Source: Pomphorhynchus laevis (lineage: Eukaryota > Acanthocephala > Palaeacanthocephala > Echinorhynchida > Pomphorhynchidae). Taken from it: 64,000 bases of DNA. Location: assembly GCA_012934845.2 (NCBI GenBank), contig WNNJ02002602.1, positions 1 to 64,000 of the forward strand, given 5' to 3'. Positions within the stretch are counted from its first letter, which is position 1. Every line of letters starts with the position of its first letter. The notes below the pieces were generated by a model. It had not been told where the DNA came from. It ran no database searches and saw only the letters and a list, made by a program, of their open reading frames with translations. Positions 1-10,114 of the stretch are shown here, piece by piece. Made by a program: the position numbers and the translations under genes.

Positions 1-540
1 TCCATTGATATATACTGGATTTAAACGTTATATATTTAAACAATTTACTTTAAACAACATATTCACTGGAAATATTGTTTCTTAGTATAAAGATTTTATT
101 TTTAAGTATTTTATACTTTATCGAATTGTTTTTGTTTTTGTTGTTTTTAAACTGCGTGTCTAGCCCATATAGCCAATAGTTATAACAATTGTAATAATAT
201 CCATCATTTATAATAACTATGTAATATGATATAACATCCCACATGTTAAGATGAATAAGACAGAGCGATAAAAATGGAATATTAAAACTAAATATTCAGT
301 TTAGATCGAATGAATTAAAATTATTTAAAATCATGATTCAATAATTAAAACCGAAATATCACTCTTACCAAAACTTCTTGCATAAGCAATGACGATATTT
401 TAAGTTAATTTAGGTTACATCATTGAATAATGTATTATTATAATATAATAATATATTATTATATTAATATATATTATATCAATATGTTATTATATTATAT
501 AATAAAATAATATATCAATATTACATCTTTAAGAAATTTA
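1..540. other. A+T-rich stretch, no gene recognised
   Basis: Low-complexity A+T-rich DNA with a run of alternating A/T palindromes at about 420-515. Short open frames here have no recognisable motif. I see no supportable gene or element. Confidence 0.6.
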
Positions 541-785
541 ATTCTTAAAATTTCTTAATTTACGATATACCATCTTTATATCGTAAAGATAAATAACATT
601 ATTAAATTTAAAGAAACATATTTTTGCATGAGCATTCATGCATACCATATAATATAAAATACAATACATTAAATAATGAAATTTTAAGAATTGCCATAAT
701 ATGTTGATATTGACTTTCTTCAAAATCAGTTAAATAATTTAATAAATACATATTTTAAATACTATAAAATAAATTATTAAAATCA
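541..785 (+). pseudogene. Penelope-like element RT fragment (decayed)
   Basis: One plus-strand frame reads IFLHEHSCIPYNIKYNTLNN and then EILRIA, nearly identical to the PLE reverse transcriptase C-terminal region on the minus strand at 52.2-52.7 kb. After a stop and frame changes it continues as FLQNQLNNLINTYFK, which again matches that copy. The fragment lacks the RT catalytic motifs and has no intact frame, so it is a decayed 5'- and 3'-truncated piece. Recognition rests on comparison with the better copy inside this window. Confidence 0.7.
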
Positions 786-1299
786 AAGGTTACATAATTG
801 AATATGATTTTAATTCCAATATTATCAGAGTCACTTACTAATGTGTAATTAATGTTCTTAATGACCCATTAACATCTTTAATGTTCCTTGAACGCAAGGC
901 AATTTGAACTGAATATTCAGTAAGCACCTTTATACGATTAAAAAGAGATTACTACAGAATTCTTAATTATCTAATTTTTCATTCTCTGTAGATTTGGACA
1001 ATGGCGCCGTAGCCATTAGTTTTTGTAAAGTAAATTGAAATTAATAAATAATAATATTATTAAAATAATAAATATAATAAATATTTAAAAGTAATAAATA
1101 CATAAAAAGTAATAAATACTAAACATAACCTTCTTCCATTTCGATTATATAGTTTTATTGTAACAAAGAAGAAAATAATTTCCCTTTATTCAAAAATTTT
1201 AATATTTAAATTAATAAAAAACATGTTATTAAATAAAATTAGGCGTTACAATATATATTGTAAGTTAAACGAAAGGACAAATATATTATACTTCTGCCG
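786..1299. other. A+T-rich spacer
   Basis: No gene or element recognised between the PLE scrap and the 3' end of LINE copy 1. Confidence 0.5.
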
Positions 1300-1339
1300 A
1301 CATAGGATGGCACGTCTTTGATCATCTTTAAGGATTCAG

Positions 1340-3745
1340 GTTCAGTAGGATCTGAGCCCTCGGCTGCACCAACGCGCCGCCTTCTGACTGAACCACTCAG
1401 AGGCTTTCACTCTCCTGAGAGCCCAGTGGAGGCTTACTATGGTAGATAGTCCGAATAAAAGGTGCTTAAGAAATCTTAGTCTTTGTTCTGGGAGCCGTCC
1501 TTTAGAAAAGAAGACTAATTCCGAGATTACCCAAGTACCCCAAAGGCGTACTTGTGCACTCTCATTAAATTATAGGTACTGGGCCCGTTTCAGAGCATAC
1601 CTAGCTCTCTTCAAATTACGTTTAAATCTATCCAGTCGAACTTAGCCGACCAGTTAACCATAATGGTAAAACTCAGGTATTTTAGTAGATTTGTGAAGAT
1701 AGGGAGTGGTTGATTGTTCATAATGGAAGATAGAGCTGAGAGTGCTAGTCTTTTGAGTCTTTATGTTGCAGTGACGTCATTAAATGCTACCACCTGGGAT
1801 TTAAAGGAGTTGAGAATAATATTGGATGGGGAGCAACTGATCATTTAATTTTGAAAAGAATCAGTTGATATCCGAGACTACATCTATCACCAGCGTCCAG
1901 AAAGACACAAGATGTTAATCGAGTTTAAAAGATTTGATAAGTACATTGGAGGCATCAAGATATAAGATAGGAAAGCTGGGGATCCTTAAGTCACACCTGT
2001 AATAGAGTAGAACTGACTGCATCAGGGTCGTCTTCATAGAAGAATCGCTTGGTATACAGCAAAATATCACCCTTGTTAATAATTATCGCAGGCAACCCGA
2101 CGTACCTAAGAGAACAGATAACAAAGGGAATGGAAATGCGGTCAAATGCAGCTGAAAAATCAAGGAAAACAGCCGCCACGAGCTTATGGATGTTGTCTTT
2201 ACAAAACTGATGCACTTCACCTATTGCTAAATGGACCGTGCGACCTTTTACAAACTCATGAAAACTTGGTGTGATCAAATTACGCCTATTTAGATGGTTA
2301 TGGATTGTACGCGTAAGCGCGCTTTCGTAGATGGAGATACATAAATTTTGAATCGAGATGTGCCGCAGATTTTTAGGGCGTGAAATAGATTTCTTTTTTG
2401 GTAAAAATATGTGTCGGCTAATATTGATGCCGGCAACATCGGACGATGAGCCTAATAGCATTGTGATGGCGACCTCTTTTCTCTGACTGACTTTTAAAAG
2501 CTGACATACACGAGTGGAGAGTGGCGCTTTTGGTTTTGGAGGTGACGGAAGTGACCTTCAGGAGCCAATATATTTTGGACGGATAGATCCCTGCTCCTGA
2601 AGTCGCTCGGAGGCGGGAATGGTTGGGGAGATTGAATGGCTCCATAATTATGTAGTGATAGTGACTCCTCCAAAACTTTGTCAAGGCCTATACTACAGAT
2701 GCAACCCAAAGCTCTCTCTTCAGCAGCCAAACTTGAATATCTTCCAAAAGGAAGAGTGAGAAGGGTTAAGGTAAGCAATGATCGCCCTATCTCTACTCAG
2801 CTGAAACCTATATCTGGAACTCCATAATCATTTGAGAGGATGTGTCTGGTGGAAGAAGAAAGATTGGGAAGGCGTAGCGTTTTAGATAGAACCTTGAGTT
2901 TTGTTGGAGTGGGATTGTAAATGCGACCTTTATAGGTAGTCGAAAGGATTGCGTAGCTTGCAATGATTAGTAGGAATTGAATCGGGTGATACTCGCAATT
3001 ATTTTTCTAAGAAAAAAGTTGGATAGCCGCCTGGAGGCAGGTCACTCAGGTTGGATCAAAGTGAAACCTCATCTAAGTAGCGTATCTTCCTCTAACCGCC
3101 AACGTAGTAAGTCGTGCGAGGTGGACAGTTGTTGGCGAGATTGCTCAATACAAGTAGGCTTTAGCAGCCACCTCTATTGTGGCAGTAGAATGTAGAGGAG
3201 AGAATTTGTTGTAGTGCAATGAAAGGTAGGGGATGGTGATTTATGTATAAGATAGTCGATAATGATTCCGTGGAGTGATGCATTAATCCAACGACCAGTT
3301 CTGTCGTTGAAGTCACCAAGTAACATGTCATAACCGCTGCCTAAAATACGATCCAGGGGGTTACGGTTCTTTTGAATTTCACTGGTCGGGTAAATACATC
3401 GGCTATGCTGATGCGTTTACCGCTTCTTCCGGGTTTATTGCTAAACAAGTTAGGGCAAGACAATTATAGTTTAGTTGAAAGGATGATCTTAAGGAGCTCT
3501 TCACTTGAGTTATACGACCTTGAGAAAAAATGAGTTGAAAGGGATTATATACGGAGTGTAATGGGTATATATATGCTTTGGGATAAATCGAGTAATGTCC
3601 TGGGCGTAGTGGATAGATTGAGCCTCCTGAAGGACTATAACACCTGAATGTCTGACAGATAAAAGGCTAAGGGCTGAAACACCTCCCGAATTCCACTGAG
3701 GGATATTCAGTGAAAAAGGATATAATGAGAGCACTCACTATTGAA
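1340..3745 (-). pseudogene. LINE copy 1 ORF2 (endonuclease-RT), decayed
   Basis: The 5' end reads FSLNIPQWNSGG and VIVLQEAQSI, matching the apurinic-type endonuclease start of ORF2 in copies 2-5. Around 2000-2460 the RT segment AVFLDFSAAFDRISIPF is preserved in an open frame of about 156 codons. The C-terminal part near 1440-1650 matches the sequence after the RT thumb. The frame is interrupted many times, including loss of an open frame across the middle endonuclease region and the YADD box region, so no functional protein is expected. Confidence 0.8.
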
Positions 3746-3759
3746 GTTATAAGCTCCTC

Positions 3760-4741
3760 CATTTGTTTGAGAGTTATACGATGTTTTTCATCAATAAGTC
3801 TGATGATATTTCAGATCCGACAGGTTCATTTTGCTAACACTAGCAAAGGACTCCGGTTGGCTGGTGTTAGGAATAGTATCGGCATAACACTTAGCATAAT
3901 CCATGAATTCTCTGCACATCCTGGACCACGATGGGTGGTCTCACCAACAATTGGCGCAGTGCAGAGGGTTGGTGCATAGTTTACCTTTTAAGTGATCCAA
4001 GTCCTTAGAACCACATACCCCCGCAAGCAATGGGGTGTGACAGCTTGATTCACAATGCCACCACTTATGGCATTTGTTGCAAAGGGGAAACGTTATGTCA
4101 TTAGCATTAACCAGGCTGAATTTTAAATTACAGCCTATAAAGGGGTTAACGGCGTATTTGGATAGCAGCTCGGCATTGTCCGCCTTGGTGTTGCAGAATG
4201 CTAAAGGAAGGAGGTAACCTTTTATCCCTTTAATGAAGCGAATATCGGGTATCTTGAATCGGTTACATAGGCTGGTTTTGTCGTTTTCATCTATATCAGG
4301 CATAATGTTTGTTGTTTTCAGGGTCGCATCAATAGGTCTAAACCGGATGGAACCCTATTGTGAAAGTTCTTCTTTGAAAAATTTGATATAGGCCTTAGCA
4401 AGGCCATAGGTAAATAAGGAGATTCGTGTCTCTGACTCATAGTGTTTTATTTAGTTGAACACAATGATTTTTGGATATAGAACAGTTAAATTTCTTATAA
4501 ATAGATTGTAAGCTCTATTTCTATCAAGTGGTTGTTTATAAGTGATATGAATCAGATTCGGAGGTTTTCTTACAGAGGAAGCTTTCCCATAATTGTTTGG
4601 AAAATCAAAAACATTACTTACCTTGGAGTCCAGCAAAGAAGTATTATAACCTAAAATACCATACAACTTCGAAGAAATCGTTATGGAATCGTTGAGGTTG
4701 AGTGCAAAATGTGTTGTTCTGAAACGTTTGAAGCTCCTCAT
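3760..4741 (-). pseudogene. LINE copy 1 ORF1 (zinc-knuckle nucleic-acid-binding protein), decayed
   Basis: Two open pieces (4451-4741 and 3941-4303) match the N-terminal region and the middle plus zinc-knuckle region of ORF1 in the sister copies. The stretch CNKCHKWWHCESSC keeps the CX2C...C spacing of the first knuckle, but the GHW of the active copies is altered and the His position is disturbed (HC replaces HW). ORF1 products of this superfamily bind the element RNA. This copy is broken by frameshifts between the two pieces. Confidence 0.75.
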
Positions 4742-4745
4742 TTGT

Positions 4746-4845
4746 TCATTACTTCAATATTTCAATAGCTCCTGTAATCATCAGGATTACAATAAAATGT
4801 TCAAAAAATTTCGTTTTTTAACATTTATTCAAAAGTACAAGCATT
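4746..4845 (-). repeat. PLE-tail-like hairpin module (copy A)
   Basis: On the minus strand this stretch reads GAACATTTTATTGTAATCCT, then GATGATTACAGGAGCTATTG, then AAATATTGA, nearly the same as the plus-strand sequence at 20425-20515. The core forms a hairpin TCCTG-loop-CAGGA followed by a GAAATATTGA box. It lies directly upstream of LINE copy 1 and marks a separate, older insertion of probable PLE origin. Confidence 0.55.
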
Positions 4846-5173
4846 GATGTAACGCGCATTTCTACTTAAAAATAAAAAGAAAATACCGAAAAACAAAGCA
4901 TGCATATATAATGTATTCACATATTTGTAATTATAGATAAATATACAAATAGCGCACACTTAAACCATCAAAAACTAAAAATGACAGATAGTACAAGTAA
5001 TGTCGGAGCTATCAAACGATAACAGCAAAAATCATTCAAAAATCAACGATAATCCTACAAAAAAAAGACAAATTAAAGGTAAATCTAACTACAGATCCAA
5101 ATAACAAGGTTAGTAATTTTTCTATGGTATCAGGTGATGGGGAGGTGCTTCCCCCATTCCTAAATTAAAGAAT

Positions 5174-6205
5174 TTGCTAATAATTAAAGTTAAGAAACCG
5201 ACTGAAAAACACGATATCTACAACAAATTTTTGAGATCCTTCACCAAACAGTTTCAGAACAGGGTTCTATTTAACTCTGTTAGGTTACACCCTGCGGAAG
5301 TGAAGATATCTTTTGTCTCGAATGACCTTGCCGCAAACTACATGGAGTACTTCTCCGCCAATTTAGCTGAATATGGTGAAATTTCATCCAAGCCTATCCT
5401 AGCATCGCTAAAAGTTTCAAATCTTCCCTGCTCAATGGAAGAAGAAGATATACGTTCTTTTATGGCAAAATTCAAAGTCACCAATCTGAGGTCAATCCGG
5501 GGTAAGGATGGGAACCCTATCCCGGTTGGCTTTTGCAATGCTCCCGTAAATATTGCTGAATTCCTGTCAAATTCTACGTCGAATCCCTTTATGGGTTTTA
5601 ATATTAAATTCACGATCACAGAGAGGGATGATCTGACCTATCCCCACTGCAGCCGGTGTCACAAATGGGGACACTGGGCCTCCAGCTGCAGTGGGACCCT
5701 TTCGTGTGGGGTCTGTAGCTCCACCAGCTGTCCTTCTCTTACAACTACCGATCGCTGCGAGGCCCCCCTTTCCTGCTCGAATTGCGGGGGGTGCCATCCT
5801 GCTTGGAGCAGGAAATGCTCTCTATTCAAAGAATATAGACAATTATTCTTGTTGAAACCGCCCAATCCGGCCAAGTCCTTCGCGGTCGCTGCAGCTCCAC
5901 GTATGGATGACGCTGACATTCTACGGATTATCGACTTAAAGACTTCGAATGCTCTTCGGCAGATGGAGGAGTTAGTACGCTCTATCCTAACCGTTATCGG
6001 GACTAATCCTGTGCTTCCTGTTTCCTCGGTTCCGGAGTCGAAAAAGAGAGGGGCTTCAGCACATGCCGTTCCCCCGCTCAAGATTGGGAAGCTAATCCAA
6101 CAGAAGACTAATAGGGGAAATGAAGATACTGCCCAGGGGCAAGTACCTTCCTTGGAGGGGGCTAGTGGTGGGAAGGGCAACCTTCCTGCACCTAGCTTTG
6201 TCTAG
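5174..6205 (+). CDS. LINE copy 2 ORF1, RRM-like/zinc-knuckle RNA-binding protein
   Basis: ORF1 product of a Jockey-superfamily LINE, expected to coat the element RNA. Around residue 75-115 lies a region resembling the RRM-like domain that precedes the knuckles in this family (LKVSNLPCSMEEEDIRSF). The first knuckle, CSRCHKWGHWASSC near residue 159, fits CX2CX4HX4C exactly. Two more Cys/His groups follow, the last reading CSNCGGCHPAWSRKC. The frame opens at a TTG here, but comparison with copies 3-5 shows the true N terminus lies upstream: the conserved GELPPxPK motif is split by loss of one C in the C-run at 5151-5155, and an ATG near 5000 begins a plausible leader. The break could be real or a homopolymer sequencing error. 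ORF2 starts 33 nt downstream. Confidence 0.85.
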   Translation: MLIIKVKKPTEKHDIYNKFLRSFTKQFQNRVLFNSVRLHPAEVKISFVSNDLAANYMEYFSANLAEYGEISSKPILASLKVSNLPCSMEEEDIRSFMAKFKVTNLRSIRGKDGNPIPVGFCNAPVNIAEFLSNSTSNPFMGFNIKFTITERDDLTYPHCSRCHKWGHWASSCSGTLSCGVCSSTSCPSLTTTDRCEAPLSCSNCGGCHPAWSRKCSLFKEYRQLFLLKPPNPAKSFAVAAAPRMDDADILRIIDLKTSNALRQMEELVRSILTVIGTNPVLPVSSVPESKKRGASAHAVPPLKIGKLIQQKTNRGNEDTAQGQVPSLEGASGGKGNLPAPSFV

Positions 6206-6238
6206 GTAGGCAATCCCCCATCCAACTAATCCATCACA

Positions 6239-8713
6239 ATGCAGAGTACTCGTGAGCCTTTTTCACTGAATATCCTTCAGTGGAACTCGGGAGGTGCTTC
6301 CGCCCTTAGACTTCTATCTGGTAGAGATGCAGATGTTATAGTCCTTCAGGAGACGCGGTCTATCCGTCTCCCCCAGGACATTACTCGATTTATCCCAAAG
6401 CATATTTGTTCCCACTATACTCCGTACATAACCCCACCTCACTCCTCTTCATCTCAAGGACTCTTGACCTTAGTTAAGTGCTCCTTAAGGTCTTCCCTCC
6501 TATTAAACTACTCATGTCCAGCCCTTTCTTGTTTAGTAGTTTCACTCAGTAAGAACGGTAAACGCATAAGTCTAGCCAATGTCTACATCCGTCCAGGGGA
6601 AATTCACAAGAACCGTGACCTTCTGGATAGTATTATTGACAGCGGTTATGACATGTTACTTGGAGATTTCAACGACAGAACTGGTCGTTGGATCAATGCA
6701 GCACTTCGCAGAGCTAGGAACGGTTACCTTATTCACAAACCCCTGTCACCTACCTTACATTGCACATCAACAAATTCTATCCTCGACATTTTACTGCTTC
6801 ACTCGAGGTGGTTGTTAAAACCCTTCTGCACGGAGCAGTCGCGCCAGCAATTGTCCACCTCTCATGACCTAATTCGTTGGAGGATCGAGGAAGATATGTT
6901 GCTTCGAAGGAGGTTTCACTTTGATCCGATCAGAGTGGCCCTCTTTCAAGCGGCTATCCAACTCTTTCCCTTAATAGGAAATGAGAGTTTGACCAAATTT
7001 AATACCTACCTCTTTTCGCAAGCTACCGCGATTCTATCGACTACCTATAAAGGTCGTATATACAATCCCACTCCGACAAAACTCAAGGTCCTAGCAAAAT
7101 TACTGAACCTCCCTAATCTCTCTGCTTCCGCCAAACAGGCTCTCTCGAATGAATACTGGAGCACTAGATACAGGTTCCAGCTGAGTAGGGATAGGACGAG
7201 TATAGCTCGCCTTAATCCTTCTCAGTCTTCCTTTTGGAAGATTTTCAAGAAGGAGAAGTTTGTTTGCTGGAAGGATAGAGCATTGCGTTGGATAGGGAAT
7301 GTAGGCCTTGATAAAGTTTTAGAGGAGTCACTGGCCCTACACAACTATGGAGCCACTCTATCACCTCAACCAATCCCGCCTTGGTGTAACTTCAGGAGTA
7401 GGGATCTATCTGTTACGGATATCCTTAACTCCTGGGGTCCACTCCCGGGCATCTCCAAATCCGTCGTTCCACTTTCCTCTCGGGTCTGTCAGCTTTTGAC
7501 AGCTGATCAGAGAAGAGAGGTGGCCGTCACAATGCTTTTAGCCTCCCCATCTGATGTAGCAGGCATCAATATTAGTAAGCGTGTTTTTATTCCTAAGAAA
7601 AAATCCTGCTCATGCCCTAAAGATCTGCGACCCATTTCGATTCAAAATGCCCTCGTGTCGATTTACGAAAAAGCGCTTGCGCGTAAAATTTTCGACCATT
7701 TAAGTAGGCGTTATTTGATCCCTCCAGGTTTTCATGGGTTCGTCAAAGGTCGCTCGGTCCATTCAGCAGTTGGTGAGGTGGAGCAGTTTTGTCGGGATAA
7801 TAGCCATCGTCTAGTTGTGGCTGTTTTCCTTGACTTTTCTGCTGCATTTGACCGCATCTCCATTCCTTTTGTGATCTCTTCTCTCAGGTCCCTCGGGTTG
7901 CCTGCGAGAATTGTGAACAGAGTGGAGATCCTGTTGTTTACCAAGCGATTTTACTATGAAGACGACCCTGATGCGCGTCAGTTCTACCCTATTACGGGTG
8001 TACCTCAAGGATCCCCACTTTCTCCTATCTTATATCTTGCTGCCTCTATTAAACTATTCAAAATATTTAAACGCGAACAACGTCTTGTGGTGTACGCTGA
8101 TGACACCACAGCACTGTTCACTGGACACAGGTGTAAAGACGTAGTCTCTGACATCAGCCGTTTCTTTTTAAGATTAAAAGATCAGTTACCCATATCCAAT
8201 CTTATTTTAAACTCAGCTAAATCGCAGGTGGTCGTCTTTCATGGCACACCTGCTACAAAGCAAAAACTTAAGAGATTAGCACTCTCTGCGCTCTCCTCCA
8301 TATTTGCCTCTGAACCACTTCCCACCTTCACAAGTCGAGTAAAATACCTGGGGTTCACCGTTACGGTGAACTGGTCGGCGAAAGCTGACCTGGATAGACT
8401 CAAACGTATCCTGAAGAAAGCTAGGTGGGCCCTGAAACGGGCTCAGCATCTGTTATTGAAAGGGAAAACCCAGGTGCGCCTTTGGGGTACCTGGGCTATC
8501 TCGGGACTTGTCTTCTTTTCAAGAGGACGTCCCCCAGAGCAAAGGCTAAGGTTTCTTAAGCTCCTCGTCTCTCGTTTACCCAGCATAGTCCGCGCCGATT
8601 GGATTCTTCGGGGGGTGAAAGACCCCGGGTGGTTCAGTCGGAAGGCGGTGTGTTGGATCGGTTGGGGGCTCAGATCCCCTGGACCTGAGGCCATAGAAGA
8701 AGAAAAGAGTTAG
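6239..8713 (+). CDS. LINE copy 2 ORF2, endonuclease-reverse transcriptase
   Basis: An 824-residue protein that would nick target DNA and prime reverse transcription of the LINE RNA. The N-terminal apurinic-type endonuclease shows LQWNSGG (about residue 11), VIVLQETRS (about 35) and LGDFNDRTGRW (about 140); the usual C-terminal SDH appears as SHDLIRW. The RT follows, with FLDFSAAFDRISIPF (about 530), GVPQGSPLSP (about 587) and the catalytic YADDTTALF (about 619). There is no RNase H domain, consistent with Jockey/R1-type rather than I-type elements. The C-terminal 30 residues differ from other copies because of small indels after WILRG; sister copies end in QIPLDLRP. ATG at 6239 is conserved in context with copies 3 and 5. 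Confidence 0.92.
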   Translation: MQSTREPFSLNILQWNSGGASALRLLSGRDADVIVLQETRSIRLPQDITRFIPKHICSHYTPYITPPHSSSSQGLLTLVKCSLRSSLLLNYSCPALSCLVVSLSKNGKRISLANVYIRPGEIHKNRDLLDSIIDSGYDMLLGDFNDRTGRWINAALRRARNGYLIHKPLSPTLHCTSTNSILDILLLHSRWLLKPFCTEQSRQQLSTSHDLIRWRIEEDMLLRRRFHFDPIRVALFQAAIQLFPLIGNESLTKFNTYLFSQATAILSTTYKGRIYNPTPTKLKVLAKLLNLPNLSASAKQALSNEYWSTRYRFQLSRDRTSIARLNPSQSSFWKIFKKEKFVCWKDRALRWIGNVGLDKVLEESLALHNYGATLSPQPIPPWCNFRSRDLSVTDILNSWGPLPGISKSVVPLSSRVCQLLTADQRREVAVTMLLASPSDVAGINISKRVFIPKKKSCSCPKDLRPISIQNALVSIYEKALARKIFDHLSRRYLIPPGFHGFVKGRSVHSAVGEVEQFCRDNSHRLVVAVFLDFSAAFDRISIPFVISSLRSLGLPARIVNRVEILLFTKRFYYEDDPDARQFYPITGVPQGSPLSPILYLAASIKLFKIFKREQRLVVYADDTTALFTGHRCKDVVSDISRFFLRLKDQLPISNLILNSAKSQVVVFHGTPATKQKLKRLALSALSSIFASEPLPTFTSRVKYLGFTVTVNWSAKADLDRLKRILKKARWALKRAQHLLLKGKTQVRLWGTWAISGLVFFSRGRPPEQRLRFLKLLVSRLPSIVRADWILRGVKDPGWFSRKAVCWIGWGLRSPGPEAIEEEKS

Positions 8714-8720
8714 AAGACTG

Positions 8721-8820
8721 AAGAGCTACTGACTTTCTATTGTTATGTCTGATCTGGTTTATTGCATGTTTCTTTTTCTTTTTTTTGTGTAGTTAAGAAA
8801 GTCTTTATTTATTTATTTAA
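8721..8820 (+). repeat. LINE 3' UTR and TTTA microsatellite tail
   Basis: Short 3' UTR with the family motif TTGCATGTTT, ending in GTCTTTATTTATTTATTTAA. There is no poly(A) tail. Equivalent positions in copies 3 and 4 end in TTATC and CTTA repeats, so short tandem repeats are the 3' terminus of this family. Copy 3 begins immediately after this tail. Confidence 0.6.
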
Positions 8821-8884
8821 AAATGACAGAAATTGTAAAAAAAATTACCATCGGTGCTTCAAATACTTACAAAATCAAGCAAAT

Positions 8885-9943
8885 ATGGAACGGAACTCAG
8901 GTATTTCCAATGTAACATCGAATTTTCAAGCCAAAGAAAACAAGGTTAGTCCTATTTCGTCTAATTTTTTAATCTCAAGCACGGATGGAGAACTCCCTCC
9001 TGTGCCTAAAGTGGTGAATCTGGTAATAATCAGACTTCTTCAACCATTTGAAAGGAAGAATCTTTTCAATATTTTTCTGAGAGAGTTTACAAGCTCTTAT
9101 AAGAAGAGAATTCTATTTAATTCGATAAAATATTTAGATTCCGAAATCCGGGTTTCTTTCAGCTCTCCAGATCTGGCAGCATCGTACCTAGAATTTTTCG
9201 AAACACACCTAAAAGAATTTGGGTCAACTACTTACAGGCCTATTCAGGCGACTCTGAAAATTAATAATTTTCCGCCCTTCGCAACGGAGGAAGATATCAT
9301 TGCTCTCACATCTGAGTTCAAAATTCATAATATTCGCCCAATCCTGGGCAAGAAAGGCCAGGCTATACCAATAGCATTCTGTTCTACCGCAGTCGACCAG
9401 GCGGAATGTCTGGCTAAAAGCAAATGTAACCCCTTTTTGGGGTACAATCTTTCTTTCAATATCGTAGATGCTGATGACTTAACATACCCCCATTGCAATG
9501 GGTGCCACCTCTGGGGGCACTGGTCCTCGAACTGTACTAGGCCCCATACGTGTGGGGTTTGCAGCTCTTCCGAAGTCCATGAGGGGAAATGTTCTCTCCC
9601 CCCTCTATGTTCCAATTGTGGTAGTCAGCACCCGGCCTGTTCTAGAAGATGTCCTATCTTCAAAGAATACAAATTAAGGCATTGTGGGGCACCGATTAAA
9701 CCGGCCCACTTTGCCGCTGCCAGCTTATCCAATTCAAACGGTTATGGTATGTCGGACACCGACATTTTCAAAATTGTTGACGCAAGACTACAGATATATA
9801 AAGACGAGATTCGAGCCTTAACGAACCATCTGATAGCGAAATTCGAGGAGTCCCGTTCTCCTCCATCGACGATTCTTACCTCTTCAAAGAGAGCCCCCGT
9901 TCTAAGAAGAGATCATCTTCTAAACAAAAGTTGGCTTCCTTGA
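8885..9943 (+). CDS. LINE copy 3 ORF1, zinc-knuckle RNA-binding protein (C-terminal frameshift)
   Basis: Starts at ATG 8885 (MERNSGISNVTSNF); the upstream open frame to 8762 only reads through the junction with copy 2. It keeps the N-terminal GELPPVPK motif lost from frame in copy 2. The first knuckle CNGCHLWGHWSSNC fits CX2CX4HX4C, and a later group reads CSNCGSQHPACSRRC. The frame ends at 9943, but the family C terminus continues in another frame (SPRSKKRSSSKQKLASL onward) to a stop at 10080. One base was therefore lost or gained at or just after the C-run near 9895. With that single change excepted, the protein is complete relative to its sisters. Confidence 0.85.
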   Translation: MERNSGISNVTSNFQAKENKVSPISSNFLISSTDGELPPVPKVVNLVIIRLLQPFERKNLFNIFLREFTSSYKKRILFNSIKYLDSEIRVSFSSPDLAASYLEFFETHLKEFGSTTYRPIQATLKINNFPPFATEEDIIALTSEFKIHNIRPILGKKGQAIPIAFCSTAVDQAECLAKSKCNPFLGYNLSFNIVDADDLTYPHCNGCHLWGHWSSNCTRPHTCGVCSSSEVHEGKCSLPPLCSNCGSQHPACSRRCPIFKEYKLRHCGAPIKPAHFAAASLSNSNGYGMSDTDIFKIVDARLQIYKDEIRALTNHLIAKFEESRSPPSTILTSSKRAPVLRRDHLLNKSWLP

Positions 9944-10114
9944 GGTTGGCAAAGAAAGATCATATATATTGGGAGTTGTTGGCCTCAAAGGCTTTTGAAG
10001 ATAATGCCGGTGGGCAAGTGTCTTCTCCTGGTAGGGCTGGGTGTGAGAAGGGCAACTTTCTCTCTCCTAGTTTCTGCTAGGAGGTAGGCATCCCACTCCA
10101 GCTGTCGTAACACA

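Larger units (their letters stand above)
1300..4745 (-). mobile_element. Jockey-like LINE copy 1, full-span but heavily decayed
   Basis: Minus-strand copy of the LINE family found intact-looking at 4.9-8.8 kb. It runs from an ORF1 start near 4741 to an ORF2 end near 1340. Every segment of the plus-strand copies has a counterpart here, but stops and frameshifts are scattered through both ORFs. It is clearly older than copies 2 and 3. It lies head-to-head with copy 2, with about 250 bp between their 5' ends. Confidence 0.85.
4930..8815 (+). mobile_element. Jockey-like LINE copy 2, nearly intact
   Basis: Full-length-looking element: short 5' leader, ORF1, a 33-nt gap, ORF2, a short 3' UTR and a TTTA-repeat tail ending about 8815. 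ORF2 is open over 824 codons. ORF1 has at least one clear single-base frameshift near its N terminus. It is followed with essentially no spacer by copy 3 in the same orientation. No target duplication could be recognised, partly because both sides are other repeats. Confidence 0.85.

Noticed and set aside
5338-6180. Antisense frames opposite LINE ORF1 (and similar ones opposite ORF2 copies)
   Set aside because: Shadows of the real coding strand; no motifs and not conserved between LINE copies.
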